A DNA stretch of 8,370 bases, taken from Candidatus Krumholzibacteriia bacterium. GTDB lineage: Bacteria > Krumholzibacteriota > Krumholzibacteriia > LZORAL124-64-63. Position 1 is the first letter of the stretch, and each line of letters starts with the position of its first letter. The DNA is taken from NCBI GenBank assembly GCA_027056825.1, contig JALUJS010000332.1, forward strand, positions 1,392 through 9,761, in the 5' to 3' direction. Of the stretch, positions 1 through 5,919 are shown one piece after another. A model generated the notes under the pieces. It was not told the origin of the DNA. It saw only the letters and a list, made by a program, of their open reading frames with translations, and did not search any database. Position numbers and translations under genes: made by a program.

Positions 1-294
1 TTGACCCGGATGTTGTTCACATCCGCCTCGGTGCCGGTGACCCCGGCCCTGGACAACCTGCCGCGCGCGGTATCCGGGGAACACCCGGAGGACCTGGCCG
101 CCCCCGGCTCCCAGGCCGGCTTGATGATCCCCATCATCCGGGGTTCCGCTAAACCCGCCGTGGTTGTGGTCGATTCCGGTAGCATCTATGATCCCTTGTG
201 CCGGATGTTCCTGGAGGCGGGCATTCCGGTCTTCCGCAAGATCGACAGGGCCGCGCGGGCCCTGGCGGCGTTCTGCGCCTCCGCAAAGAGGTAG
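1..294 (+). CDS. C-terminal fragment of an NDP-forming acyl-CoA synthetase-like protein (CoA-ligase flavodoxin-like domain), 5' end outside window
   Basis: The reading frame is open from the first base and stops at TAG 292-294, so about 97 C-terminal residues are visible and the true start lies upstream. The visible part has the feel of the last alpha/beta unit of ADP-forming acetyl-CoA synthetase and succinyl-CoA ligase-like proteins: a segment with SGEHPEDLAAPGSQAG, a hydrophobic strand AVVVVDSG, and the ending EAGIPVFRKIDRAARALAAF. That ending matches the family pattern of a 'GvPVf...eraaraLaal' strand-helix. Proteins of this group interconvert acyl-CoA and acid with NDP phosphorylation, in the cytosol. 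The catalytic His and the CoA- and ATP-grasp domains are not in the window, so activity and substrate cannot be judged. Its last codons contain the Shine-Dalgarno of sppA (AGAGG, 287-291), and only 2 nt separate the genes, so they are very probably co-transcribed and translationally coupled. Family assignment is from memory of the pattern and is moderate. Confidence 0.6.
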   Translation: MTRMLFTSASVPVTPALDNLPRAVSGEHPEDLAAPGSQAGLMIPIIRGSAKPAVVVVDSGSIYDPLCRMFLEAGIPVFRKIDRAARALAAFCASAKR

Positions 295-296
295 TC

Positions 297-2069
297 ATGA
301 AGAAGTTCTGGATCGTTTTCGGCATCCTCGTGCTGCTGGTCGGCGGCGGCATGTTCACCATGTGGCGCCTGGTCTCCAGCCTGGAGAGCGGTCCCGGCCC
401 GGTGGAGGGCGGGGTCCTGGTATGGCAGGCGGGAGGTTCGGTGGCCGAGGAACGGGACGACAGCTTCGTCGGCCGCCTGCGCGGCGGCAACGAGCCCCTC
501 ATGCGCGAGATCGTGCTGGCCATGCGGCGGGCGCGCGACGACGACCGCATCCACGGCATGGTCCTGGACATGCAGGGCCTGGAGATCGACTGGGCCAAGC
601 TCGAGGAACTGCAGGAAGCCGTGCGCGACTTCCGCTCCTCCGGCAAGCCCGTCTACGCCTACCTGGATGCGGGCATGACCCGGGACTACGCCCTGGCCGC
701 CCAGGCGGACAGGGTGGTGATGTCGCCGGAGGCCAGCGTCATGGTGCTGGGCGTGGTGGCCGAACTGGACTTCATGAAGGACACCCTGGGCAAGCTGGGG
801 ATGAAGGCGGACTTCATCCACGTCGGCAAGTACAAGAGCGCTCCGGAGCGCATGACCCGCGACGGGGCCTCGGACGCCAACCGGGAGATGGTGGATTCCA
901 TCGTGGACGACCGCTACGCGGCGCTTGTGGACATGTTGGCCATGGGGCGCGGGGTGGACACCCCGGTGGCGGCCGGCTGGATCGACCAGGGCATGTTCGA
1001 CGCCCGGGACGCCGTGAGCCAGGGGCTGGCCGACACCCTGATGTACTGGGATGACCTGCTGGATACGGAGTTTCCCGACGACCCGGTGACCTACCTCGAG
1101 GATTACGTCCTGGAGCATCCCCGCGCCCGCAAGGAATCCCCGCGCGTGGCACTGGTGCAAATCACCGGCGTGATCATGCCCGGCGAGAGCAAGTTCGACA
1201 ACCTGCAGGGCAAGATCGCCGGCAGCGAGACCGTCATCGACCAGCTGCAGCAGGTGGCCGACGACGACGCGATCAAGGCCCTGGTGCTGCGGGTGGACAG
1301 CCCCGGCGGCAGCGCCCTGGCCAGCGACCTGATCTGGCAGCAGATCGAGCACGTCAAGGAACGGATTCCGGTCATCGTGTCCATGAGCGGCCTGGCGGCC
1401 AGCGGCGGCTACTACGTGTCCTGCGGGGGCGACTCCATCTTCGCCGATCCGGGCACGCTGACCGGCAGCATCGGCGTCTACGCCGGCAAGCTGGACCGCA
1501 GCGGGATGTACGGCAAGATCGGCGTGAACCGCGAATTCATCACCCGCGGCCGCAACGCCCTGGTGTTCAGTGACGAGGGCGGTTTCACGCCCGCCCAGCG
1601 CGAGTTGTTCACCCGCCAGCTCCAGAGCTTCTACCATCGCTTCGTGGACAAGGTGGCCACCGGCAGGGGGCGCTCCTGGGACGAGATCCACGCCGTGGCC
1701 CAGGGCCGCGTCTGGACGGGCAACCAGGGCCTGGAGCACGGGCTGGTGGACCGGCTCGGCGGCCTGATGGACGCCCTGGACTGCGCCCGGACCATGATCG
1801 GGCTGGGACCGGACGACCACATCGCCCTGGTGACCTACGGCAAGGAGCTGACCTGGATGGAGCGCATGCTCCTGGATTCCCTGCACGGCCAGGCCCGCGC
1901 GGCCGCGGCCGCGGTGCTGGCGCCGTCCGTTTCCGGAGTGTCGGCCGTGCTGACGCCCTGGCTGCGGACCCTGGACCTGGGCGCTCCGGCGGGCGAGGCC
2001 CTGACCGAGGCCGCGTTGCTGGACGGCCGCCCGGTGGCCAAGATGCCCATGGTGATCCGCTGGCGCTGA
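297..2069 (+). CDS. sppA: Signal peptide peptidase SppA, 67K (two-domain) type
   Basis: This is a 590-residue membrane-anchored serine protease of family S49, which degrades cleaved signal peptides and other membrane peptides on the periplasmic side. Residues about 3-24 form one N-terminal membrane helix after a KK pair. Two tandem S49 domains follow (roughly 60-270 and 310-510), as in Escherichia coli SppA (618 aa). The catalytic dyad is intact but split between the halves: Lys180 in the GKYKSA motif corresponds to E. coli Lys209, and Ser369 in GLAASGGYY corresponds to Ser409. Other family marks are DSPGGS (334-339) and DPGTLTGSIGVY (384-395). The ATG at 297 was chosen over an upstream in-frame ATG at 198 because it has AGAGG five bases before it and starts directly with the membrane anchor; the upstream extension only overlaps the preceding gene. 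The last 70 residues are Ala-rich and less recognisable. It is probably the last gene of its operon, since a strong terminator follows. Confidence 0.95.
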   Translation: MKKFWIVFGILVLLVGGGMFTMWRLVSSLESGPGPVEGGVLVWQAGGSVAEERDDSFVGRLRGGNEPLMREIVLAMRRARDDDRIHGMVLDMQGLEIDWAKLEELQEAVRDFRSSGKPVYAYLDAGMTRDYALAAQADRVVMSPEASVMVLGVVAELDFMKDTLGKLGMKADFIHVGKYKSAPERMTRDGASDANREMVDSIVDDRYAALVDMLAMGRGVDTPVAAGWIDQGMFDARDAVSQGLADTLMYWDDLLDTEFPDDPVTYLEDYVLEHPRARKESPRVALVQITGVIMPGESKFDNLQGKIAGSETVIDQLQQVADDDAIKALVLRVDSPGGSALASDLIWQQIEHVKERIPVIVSMSGLAASGGYYVSCGGDSIFADPGTLTGSIGVYAGKLDRSGMYGKIGVNREFITRGRNALVFSDEGGFTPAQRELFTRQLQSFYHRFVDKVATGRGRSWDEIHAVAQGRVWTGNQGLEHGLVDRLGGLMDALDCARTMIGLGPDDHIALVTYGKELTWMERMLLDSLHGQARAAAAAVLAPSVSGVSAVLTPWLRTLDLGAPAGEALTEAALLDGRPVAKMPMVIRWR

Positions 2070-2076
2070 CCCGCGC

Positions 2077-2090
2077 CGCAGGCGCCTGCG
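2077..2090. repeat. 14-bp perfect palindrome just downstream of the sppA stop
   Basis: CGCAGGCGCCTGCG is fully self-complementary and starts 8 nt after the sppA TGA, 12 nt before the terminator stem. In RNA it can form a five-pair hairpin with a four-base loop. It may protect the 3' end or simply reflect GC-rich sequence. A comparable palindrome precedes the terminator of the NYN gene. Confidence 0.5.
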
Positions 2091-2098
2091 CAGGAACG

Positions 2099-2133
2099 AA
2101 AGAGCCCCGGGCCCGTGGCCCGGGGCTTTCTTC
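2099..2133. terminator. Bidirectional intrinsic terminator between convergent sppA and the MFS gene
   Basis: The 11-bp perfect stem AGCCCCGGGCC / GGCCCGGGGCT (2103-2113 with 2117-2127) has a 3-nt loop. On the plus strand TTTCTTC follows; on the minus strand CTTTCGTT follows. The pyrimidine tract on both sides, and the position between two converging stop codons (2069 and 2165), suggest it ends both transcripts. The tract is stronger for sppA than for the transporter. Confidence 0.85.
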
Positions 2134-2164
2134 ATACGGACGCATCCCTCGGGACGCGGCAGCT

Positions 2165-3763
2165 TCAGTCCTGCTTCTGGCGCATGCCGCCCTGCATCCA
2201 CCCCTTGGCCAGGATCAGGGCCACCGGGCTGACCATGGCGATGACCCCGTAGATGAGCCACATGGGTTCGCTGTGGATGGGCAGGCCGGATTCGGGCCGG
2301 GGCAGGTACTTGGCCACGAAGAAGCCGGAGTAGAAGCCCGTGATCATCTTGGTCAGGAACCAGGGGAACTGCCCGATGCCCATGTAGGCGCCCGTCTTGC
2401 CCTCCGGGGCGATCTCCGAGATCCACTGCAGGAACCGCGGCTGCCACATGGCTTCGCCCACCGACATCAGCAGCACGTAGGTCAAGAAGAGCCACATGTT
2501 CGGTCCCAGGGCCAGCAGGAAGGTGGGCAGGGCCATGACCAGGGTGCCGATGATCATCATCTTGTAGATGTTGGCCCGGGCGGTCAGGCCGGCCACGATG
2601 GGGGCCAGGAAGAAGATGATGATGGGATTCAGGTTGCCGAAGAACTCGAAGTACTGGCTGACGATGCCGCCGCGGAAGGCGCGGTCCAGGTAGTAGGGCA
2701 AGGTAAGCCAGTTGTGCGCGAACAGGGTCTGCACCGGGATCAGGATGAAGATGAAGAACGTGAAGCGGGAATCCCGGAACGGATGGTCGGGCCGATGGCG
2801 CAGGAACTCCCAGACCGCGAGGCCGGCCAGCACCAGGGCGCCGACGAAGGCGACGATGCCCAGCGAACCCGCGGCCGGATCCATCTGCCACTTGATGCCC
2901 AGGAAAATGGCCGCCAGGGTCAGCACCACCAGGCCGGCGAAGGGGATGTTGTTGATGGCCACCGGAGGCGTGGTCTCGGCGGGCTTGTCCGCCTTCTCCT
3001 TGCCGTCGTTCTTCTCCGCCTCCAGGGCCTTGGTCTCGGCCGCGACCTTGGCCACGGCCTCGGCGTCGGTCTTGCGGGTCAGGATGGTCAGGGTCACCAG
3101 CAGGGAGAGCACCATCAACCCGGCGTAGGTCCAGAACACGGCGGTCAGGCCGTTGGGCGGGAAGACGGTCTCGAACCTGTGCCGCACGAAGGGCGAGACG
3201 AAGCCGGAGAAGAAGGCGCCCAGGTTCATCAGCCCGTAGATCACGGCGTAGCCCATGGCGGCGGTCTGGGGGTTGGTGTAGCGCTTGACGCCGGCATAGG
3301 CCGCGGGCTGGTAGAGGCCGTAGGCCACCACCATGATCAGCAGGCCGGCGGCCATGGTGAAGAACATGGGGGAGGTGATCCCGTGGCCCAGGGGCAGGGT
3401 CCCGGACAGGGCGATGAGGGTCCGCCCGACCAGGAACATGCTGAAGGCCAGGACCAGGGCCTTGCGCACCCCGATGCGGTCGCTCACTCCGCCCAGGAAG
3501 AGCATGGCGAAGGTGATGCCGCCGGTGACGACCGAGTAGACCCAGCCGGCCTGGGGGTCGGTCAACTGCACGTTCTCCGAGCAGTACTTGCCGAGGATGG
3601 TCAGGATCCCGAAGTAGACCAGGCCTTCCAGGACATAGGGGATATTGATGCCCCACAAGGCCTTGGGGGCCTTGACGAAGGCCACGAGGGTCTGGCCGAG
3701 TTCACGCAGGGATTCCCGCACGACCTCCCCGGCCGTTTTCTTTTCGGTGGTGTTATCCGTCAT
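2165..3763 (-). CDS. MFS transporter, POT/PTR-like (proton-coupled oligopeptide transporter family) with 14 predicted helices
   Basis: This 532-residue inner-membrane carrier has an N-terminal cytoplasmic stretch of about 38 residues and then six helices (about 40-60, 73-94, 102-120, 132-152, 168-190, 206-228). A charged Lys/Glu/Ala-rich loop follows (229-270), then two extra helices (271-291, 299-321) and six more up to about 520. Two additional helices between two six-helix bundles is the layout of bacterial POT peptide transporters. MFS motif A is clear (GGVSDRIGVRK, 91-101). The stretch YGLMNLGAFFSGFVSP (176-191) resembles the PTR2 signature, and SVGEAMWQPRF (434-444) resembles the conserved Glu-containing POT helix 10. 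The first-helix proton/peptide motif (ExxERFxYYG) is reduced to E46...YFG, without the Arg. Substrate is therefore uncertain: di/tripeptides, or another solute in a POT-like subfamily. The ATG at 3763 fits the N-terminus, although the best SD-like GAGG lies rather far upstream (about 14 nt). It lies 188 nt downstream of the cyclodeaminase gene on the same strand. Confidence 0.85.
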   Translation of the reverse strand: MTDNTTEKKTAGEVVRESLRELGQTLVAFVKAPKALWGINIPYVLEGLVYFGILTILGKYCSENVQLTDPQAGWVYSVVTGGITFAMLFLGGVSDRIGVRKALVLAFSMFLVGRTLIALSGTLPLGHGITSPMFFTMAAGLLIMVVAYGLYQPAAYAGVKRYTNPQTAAMGYAVIYGLMNLGAFFSGFVSPFVRHRFETVFPPNGLTAVFWTYAGLMVLSLLVTLTILTRKTDAEAVAKVAAETKALEAEKNDGKEKADKPAETTPPVAINNIPFAGLVVLTLAAIFLGIKWQMDPAAGSLGIVAFVGALVLAGLAVWEFLRHRPDHPFRDSRFTFFIFILIPVQTLFAHNWLTLPYYLDRAFRGGIVSQYFEFFGNLNPIIIFFLAPIVAGLTARANIYKMMIIGTLVMALPTFLLALGPNMWLFLTYVLLMSVGEAMWQPRFLQWISEIAPEGKTGAYMGIGQFPWFLTKMITGFYSGFFVAKYLPRPESGLPIHSEPMWLIYGVIAMVSPVALILAKGWMQGGMRQKQD

Positions 3764-3811
3764 GACAACGAGGGGTTCCTCTCGGTTGGGGATGAGAACC
3801 AGGCGGCAAGG

Positions 3812-3838
3812 TTAATACCCATCCTTTGCACCATGCAA
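3812..3838 (-). promoter_or_regulatory. Weak promoter candidate with an embedded inverted repeat upstream of the MFS gene
   Basis: Read on the minus strand, TTGCAT (3838-3833) and TATTAA (3817-3812) look like -35 and -10 boxes, but the 15-bp spacing is short. The -35 box lies inside the inverted repeat TTGCA-CCA-TGCAA (3826-3838), which could be an operator. It lies about 50 nt upstream of the transporter start. If real, the transporter has its own start point rather than depending only on read-through from the upstream gene. Confidence 0.3.
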
Positions 3839-3951
3839 GGAGGATTCTTTCTCCATGGCTTTTGTACAATGATTCGGCCTCTGCCGGGTTGATCACCTTC
3901 TCCGGCCCGGATGGTTGAGTCGCCACGCCATCCAGGCACAAGGCCGATATT

Positions 3952-5676
3952 TCATTTCCCACCGATGGCCTGCTCCAGGCGTTCCCGGACCTTGCGCCTG
4001 GCCTCGGCCGCGGCCTGCAGGCACCGGTCCAGCGCGTCTTTTGCCGTGGTCAGGGTCCGGTCCGCGAAATCCGGGGCGCCGCTCTGGTCCAGGTCGCCCA
4101 GGGCGTCCAGGTTGATCAGGACGTTGTCGTAGGCGCCCTCGGCCCCGGCCGCGGCCATCAACACGGCCACCCCGGCGTCGCTCAGGCTGGCGGCGTTGCC
4201 GATCTCGGCCATGCGGTCGGCCATGGCCACCAGGCGCGGGGTCTTCTCCAAGACGCCCAGGGGGATGCGGGTGGCCTCGCGGGTGGCTTCGGCGATGGCC
4301 AGGTTCCGGCGCCGGACCTGCTCCTGGTTGCCCTTGGGCAGGCGGAAGCTGTCCATGACCCGGTTGAAGGCGGCGGTGTCCTCGTCCATGGCCGCCAGGA
4401 AGAAGTCCTTCAGCTCCTGGGCCTCGTCGGCCAGAGCGACGACCTCGTCGCGGACCGCTGCGTACTTCTTCTTGCCCGCGGTCAGGTTGCCCACCATGGC
4501 CACCAGGGCGGCCGCCTGGGCGCAGGCGAGGGCCGCGACCGAACCGCCTCCGGGAGCGGGGGAGTCGCTGGACAACTCGTCCACGAACTCGCGGCCGGTC
4601 ATGCGCACCAGGGGACCGTCGGTCAGGCCAGCCCGGTACTCGATGATCCGCTCGTCCAGGTCGAACGGACCCAGTTCGGCCAGGCCCATGCTCTGGACCG
4701 CGGTCTCCAGGATCATGCGGCGGGGGATGCCCGTGCTCTGCCCGGCCTTGGCCAGGAAGTAGCGGCCCGCGGCCAGCAGGTCGCCCTCGGGGATCAGACC
4801 CACCAACTCGCTGCCGGTCACCCTCACGCCACGGTCGGCGGCGCTCCGGCAGCAGGCCTCGAACGCCTGGTGGGGCTTGGTGACGGCGGTGTTGACGAGG
4901 TTCATGGAGACCTGGGCGCGGTCATACTCGGGAATGACCCAGCCCACGGCCTTGCAGGCCTCCAGGCGGTAGGGCCCGGGCACGAGGATGGGCTTGCCGT
5001 TGTCGTCGCGGACGATCTTGCCGTTCTCGTCCCGCTTGGCGCGGCCGGCCTCCTTGATGTCCAGGGCGATCTGCGAGGCGATGCTCTTGGCGCGCGTGTT
5101 GAGGTTGACGTTGTAGGCCACGAGGAAGCCGCGGGCGGCCACGTTGGTGGCGCCGGTGCGGGCGGTGTGCGCGTTGAATTCGTTGGGCCCGAAGTCCGGA
5201 CGCCACCGGTCGGTGCCCAGCTTGTCGGGCAGGGCCTCGTACTCGCCCTTGCGCACCTGGGCCAGGTTGCGGCGCTCGGGGCTCGCGGCCGCTTCCTCGT
5301 ACAGGTAGACCGGGATCTGCAGCTCCTCGCCGATGCGCTTGCCGACCTGACGGGCGATCTGGACGCATTCGTCCATGGTGACCCCGCGCACCGGGACGAA
5401 GGGGCACACGTCGGTGGCCCCGTGGCGGGGATGGGCTCCGGAGTGCCTGCTCATGTCGATGAGTTCGGCCGCCTTGGCCACCACCCGGAAGGCGGCCTCG
5501 GCCACCCCGGCGGGCGACCCGATGAAGGTGATGACCGTCCGGTTGGTGTCCGCCCCGGGATCCACGTCCAGCAGGTGCACGCCCTCGGTCCGCTCGATCT
5601 CGGCGGTGACGGCGTCGATGATCCGGTGGTCCCGGCCTTCACTGATATTGGGTACGCACTCGACGAGTTTTTCCAT
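3952..5676 (-). CDS. ftcD: Bifunctional glutamate formimidoyltransferase / formimidoyl-THF cyclodeaminase
   Basis: This 574-residue cytosolic enzyme transfers the formimino group of N-formimino-L-glutamate (from histidine breakdown) to tetrahydrofolate, then deaminates it to 5,10-methenyl-THF plus ammonia. The N-terminal transferase half (about 3-330) opens with VECVPNISEG. It carries RHSGAHPRHGATDVCPF (77-93), where His82 falls exactly on the catalytic His82 of the mammalian enzyme. The cyclodeaminase half (about 358-570) shows APGGGSVAA (374-382), the EIGNAASLSD region (491-500) and AYDNVLINL (515-523). Length fits the fused mammalian enzyme (about 541) plus a hydrophilic insert at about 214-236. 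The ATG at 5676 is preferred over a GTG at 5685: it has AGGGAG 8 nt upstream, and numbering from it aligns gap-free with the mammalian N-terminus. The insert contains a tandem duplication (RDENGKIV / RDDNGKPI). No other hut gene is in the window. No clear terminator follows it, so read-through into the transporter gene is possible. Confidence 0.95.
   Translation of the reverse strand: MEKLVECVPNISEGRDHRIIDAVTAEIERTEGVHLLDVDPGADTNRTVITFIGSPAGVAEAAFRVVAKAAELIDMSRHSGAHPRHGATDVCPFVPVRGVTMDECVQIARQVGKRIGEELQIPVYLYEEAAASPERRNLAQVRKGEYEALPDKLGTDRWRPDFGPNEFNAHTARTGATNVAARGFLVAYNVNLNTRAKSIASQIALDIKEAGRAKRDENGKIVRDDNGKPILVPGPYRLEACKAVGWVIPEYDRAQVSMNLVNTAVTKPHQAFEACCRSAADRGVRVTGSELVGLIPEGDLLAAGRYFLAKAGQSTGIPRRMILETAVQSMGLAELGPFDLDERIIEYRAGLTDGPLVRMTGREFVDELSSDSPAPGGGSVAALACAQAAALVAMVGNLTAGKKKYAAVRDEVVALADEAQELKDFFLAAMDEDTAAFNRVMDSFRLPKGNQEQVRRRNLAIAEATREATRIPLGVLEKTPRLVAMADRMAEIGNAASLSDAGVAVLMAAAGAEGAYDNVLINLDALGDLDQSGAPDFADRTLTTAKDALDRCLQAAAEARRKVRERLEQAIGGK
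4987..5034 (-). repeat. Tandem 24-bp imperfect duplication inside the ftcD gene
   Basis: Two adjacent 24-base units (4987-5010 and 5011-5034) match at 19 of 24 positions and share the core CTTGCCGTT-N-TCGTC. They encode the successive octapeptides RDENGKIV and RDDNGKPI at residues 215-230, in the hydrophilic insert of the transferase half. The mammalian enzyme lacks this segment. The reading frame is kept because the unit is a multiple of three. Confidence 0.7.
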
Positions 5677-5737
5677 GGACGGCACTCCCTGGAAGTGGTG
5701 AATGGGCGGAGGGGACGTTCACGCGCACAAAGGTAAG

Positions 5738-5748
5738 CCCTGACAGGG
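5738..5748. promoter_or_regulatory. Small inverted repeat in the divergent ftcD/NYN intergenic region
   Basis: CCCTG-A-CAGGG is a symmetric 11-bp element about 60 nt upstream of the ftcD start, in the 243-nt region between two divergent genes. It could be an operator for either side. No convincing -35/-10 pair was found for ftcD itself. It is short and GC-rich enough to be chance. Confidence 0.2.
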
Positions 5749-5797
5749 GGGAGTTCCAGCAGGGAGACCACCAAAACCGCGTGAATTTGATCCTCCA

Positions 5798-5826
5798 TTG
5801 CAAATCCGGCCGGCCCGCCATATATT
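5798..5826 (+). promoter_or_regulatory. Sigma-70-type promoter for the NYN gene
   Basis: TTGCAA (5798-5803, 4/6 to consensus) and TATATT (5821-5826, 5/6) are separated by exactly 17 bp. It is the only AT-rich patch with this spacing in the intergenic region. Transcription would begin near 5832-5834, giving a leader of about 87 nt before the ATG at 5920. Confidence 0.6.
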
Positions 5827-5833
5827 GGGCCCA

Positions 5834-5898
5834 GCATCAGGGGATGCCCCCATATGGGGGTGATCCGCCTGTTACTCGCCCAACCGGGCCGATGGCCC
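5834..5898 (+). promoter_or_regulatory. Structured 5' leader of the NYN gene (three hairpins, one a perfect palindrome)
   Basis: Three self-complementary elements are packed into the predicted leader. They are GCATC-AGGG-GATGC (5834-5847), the perfect 14-bp palindrome CCCCCATATGGGGG (5847-5860), and GGGCC-GAT-GGCCC (5886-5898), the last ending 9 nt before the Shine-Dalgarno. The first two compete for the same bases, and the C-run 5847-5851 can pair with either the upstream GGGG (5840-5843) or the downstream GGGGG (5856-5860). The palindrome lies about 15 nt into the transcript, so it could equally be a DNA operator. No known riboswitch class is recognised. Confidence 0.45.
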
Positions 5899-5919
5899 TA
5901 TCGCGACAAGGAGCTGAAA

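Noticed and set aside
1893..1915. Palindrome-rich CG run (GCGGCCGCGGCCGCG) inside sppA
   Set aside because: It encodes an Ala-rich helix (ARAAAAA) with GC-ending codons, so codon use explains it without a separate function.
186..3656. A 1156-codon open frame on the minus strand across sppA and the MFS gene
   Set aside because: It is a GC-driven shadow: it runs antisense to the well-supported sppA, then out of frame within the transporter gene. Its translation is low-complexity Gly/Arg/His/Pro/Ala sequence with no family features.
2273..3892. A 539-codon plus-strand open frame opposite the transporter
   Set aside because: Its translation is a Gly/Gln/His/Glu/Asp-rich, motif-free mirror of the MFS codons. 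The minus-strand frame has clear helices and motifs.
3838..3892. Tiny plus-strand ORFs (MAFVQ, then overlapping MIRPLPG) after a strong AAGGAGG at 3837-3843
   Set aside because: The Shine-Dalgarno match is good, but the peptides are 5 and 7 residues, no plus-strand promoter or downstream gene is present, and the spacing (11 nt) is long. Probably chance.
3753..3962. A 69-codon minus-strand frame filling the ftcD-transporter gap
   Set aside because: It overlaps the ends of both neighbours, has no convincing ribosome site and no recognisable features. The gap is better read as a regulatory or untranslated stretch.
4870..5736. A 288-codon plus-strand open frame opposite ftcD
   Set aside because: It is a shadow of the strongly supported formiminotransferase frame, with biased, repetitive composition and no credible ribosome site.
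5854..5919. A 22-residue N-terminal extension of the NYN protein from ATG 5854
   Set aside because: That ATG lies inside the CCCCCATATGGGGG palindrome without a Shine-Dalgarno. The ATG at 5920 has AAGGAG at ideal spacing and starts just before the conserved core.
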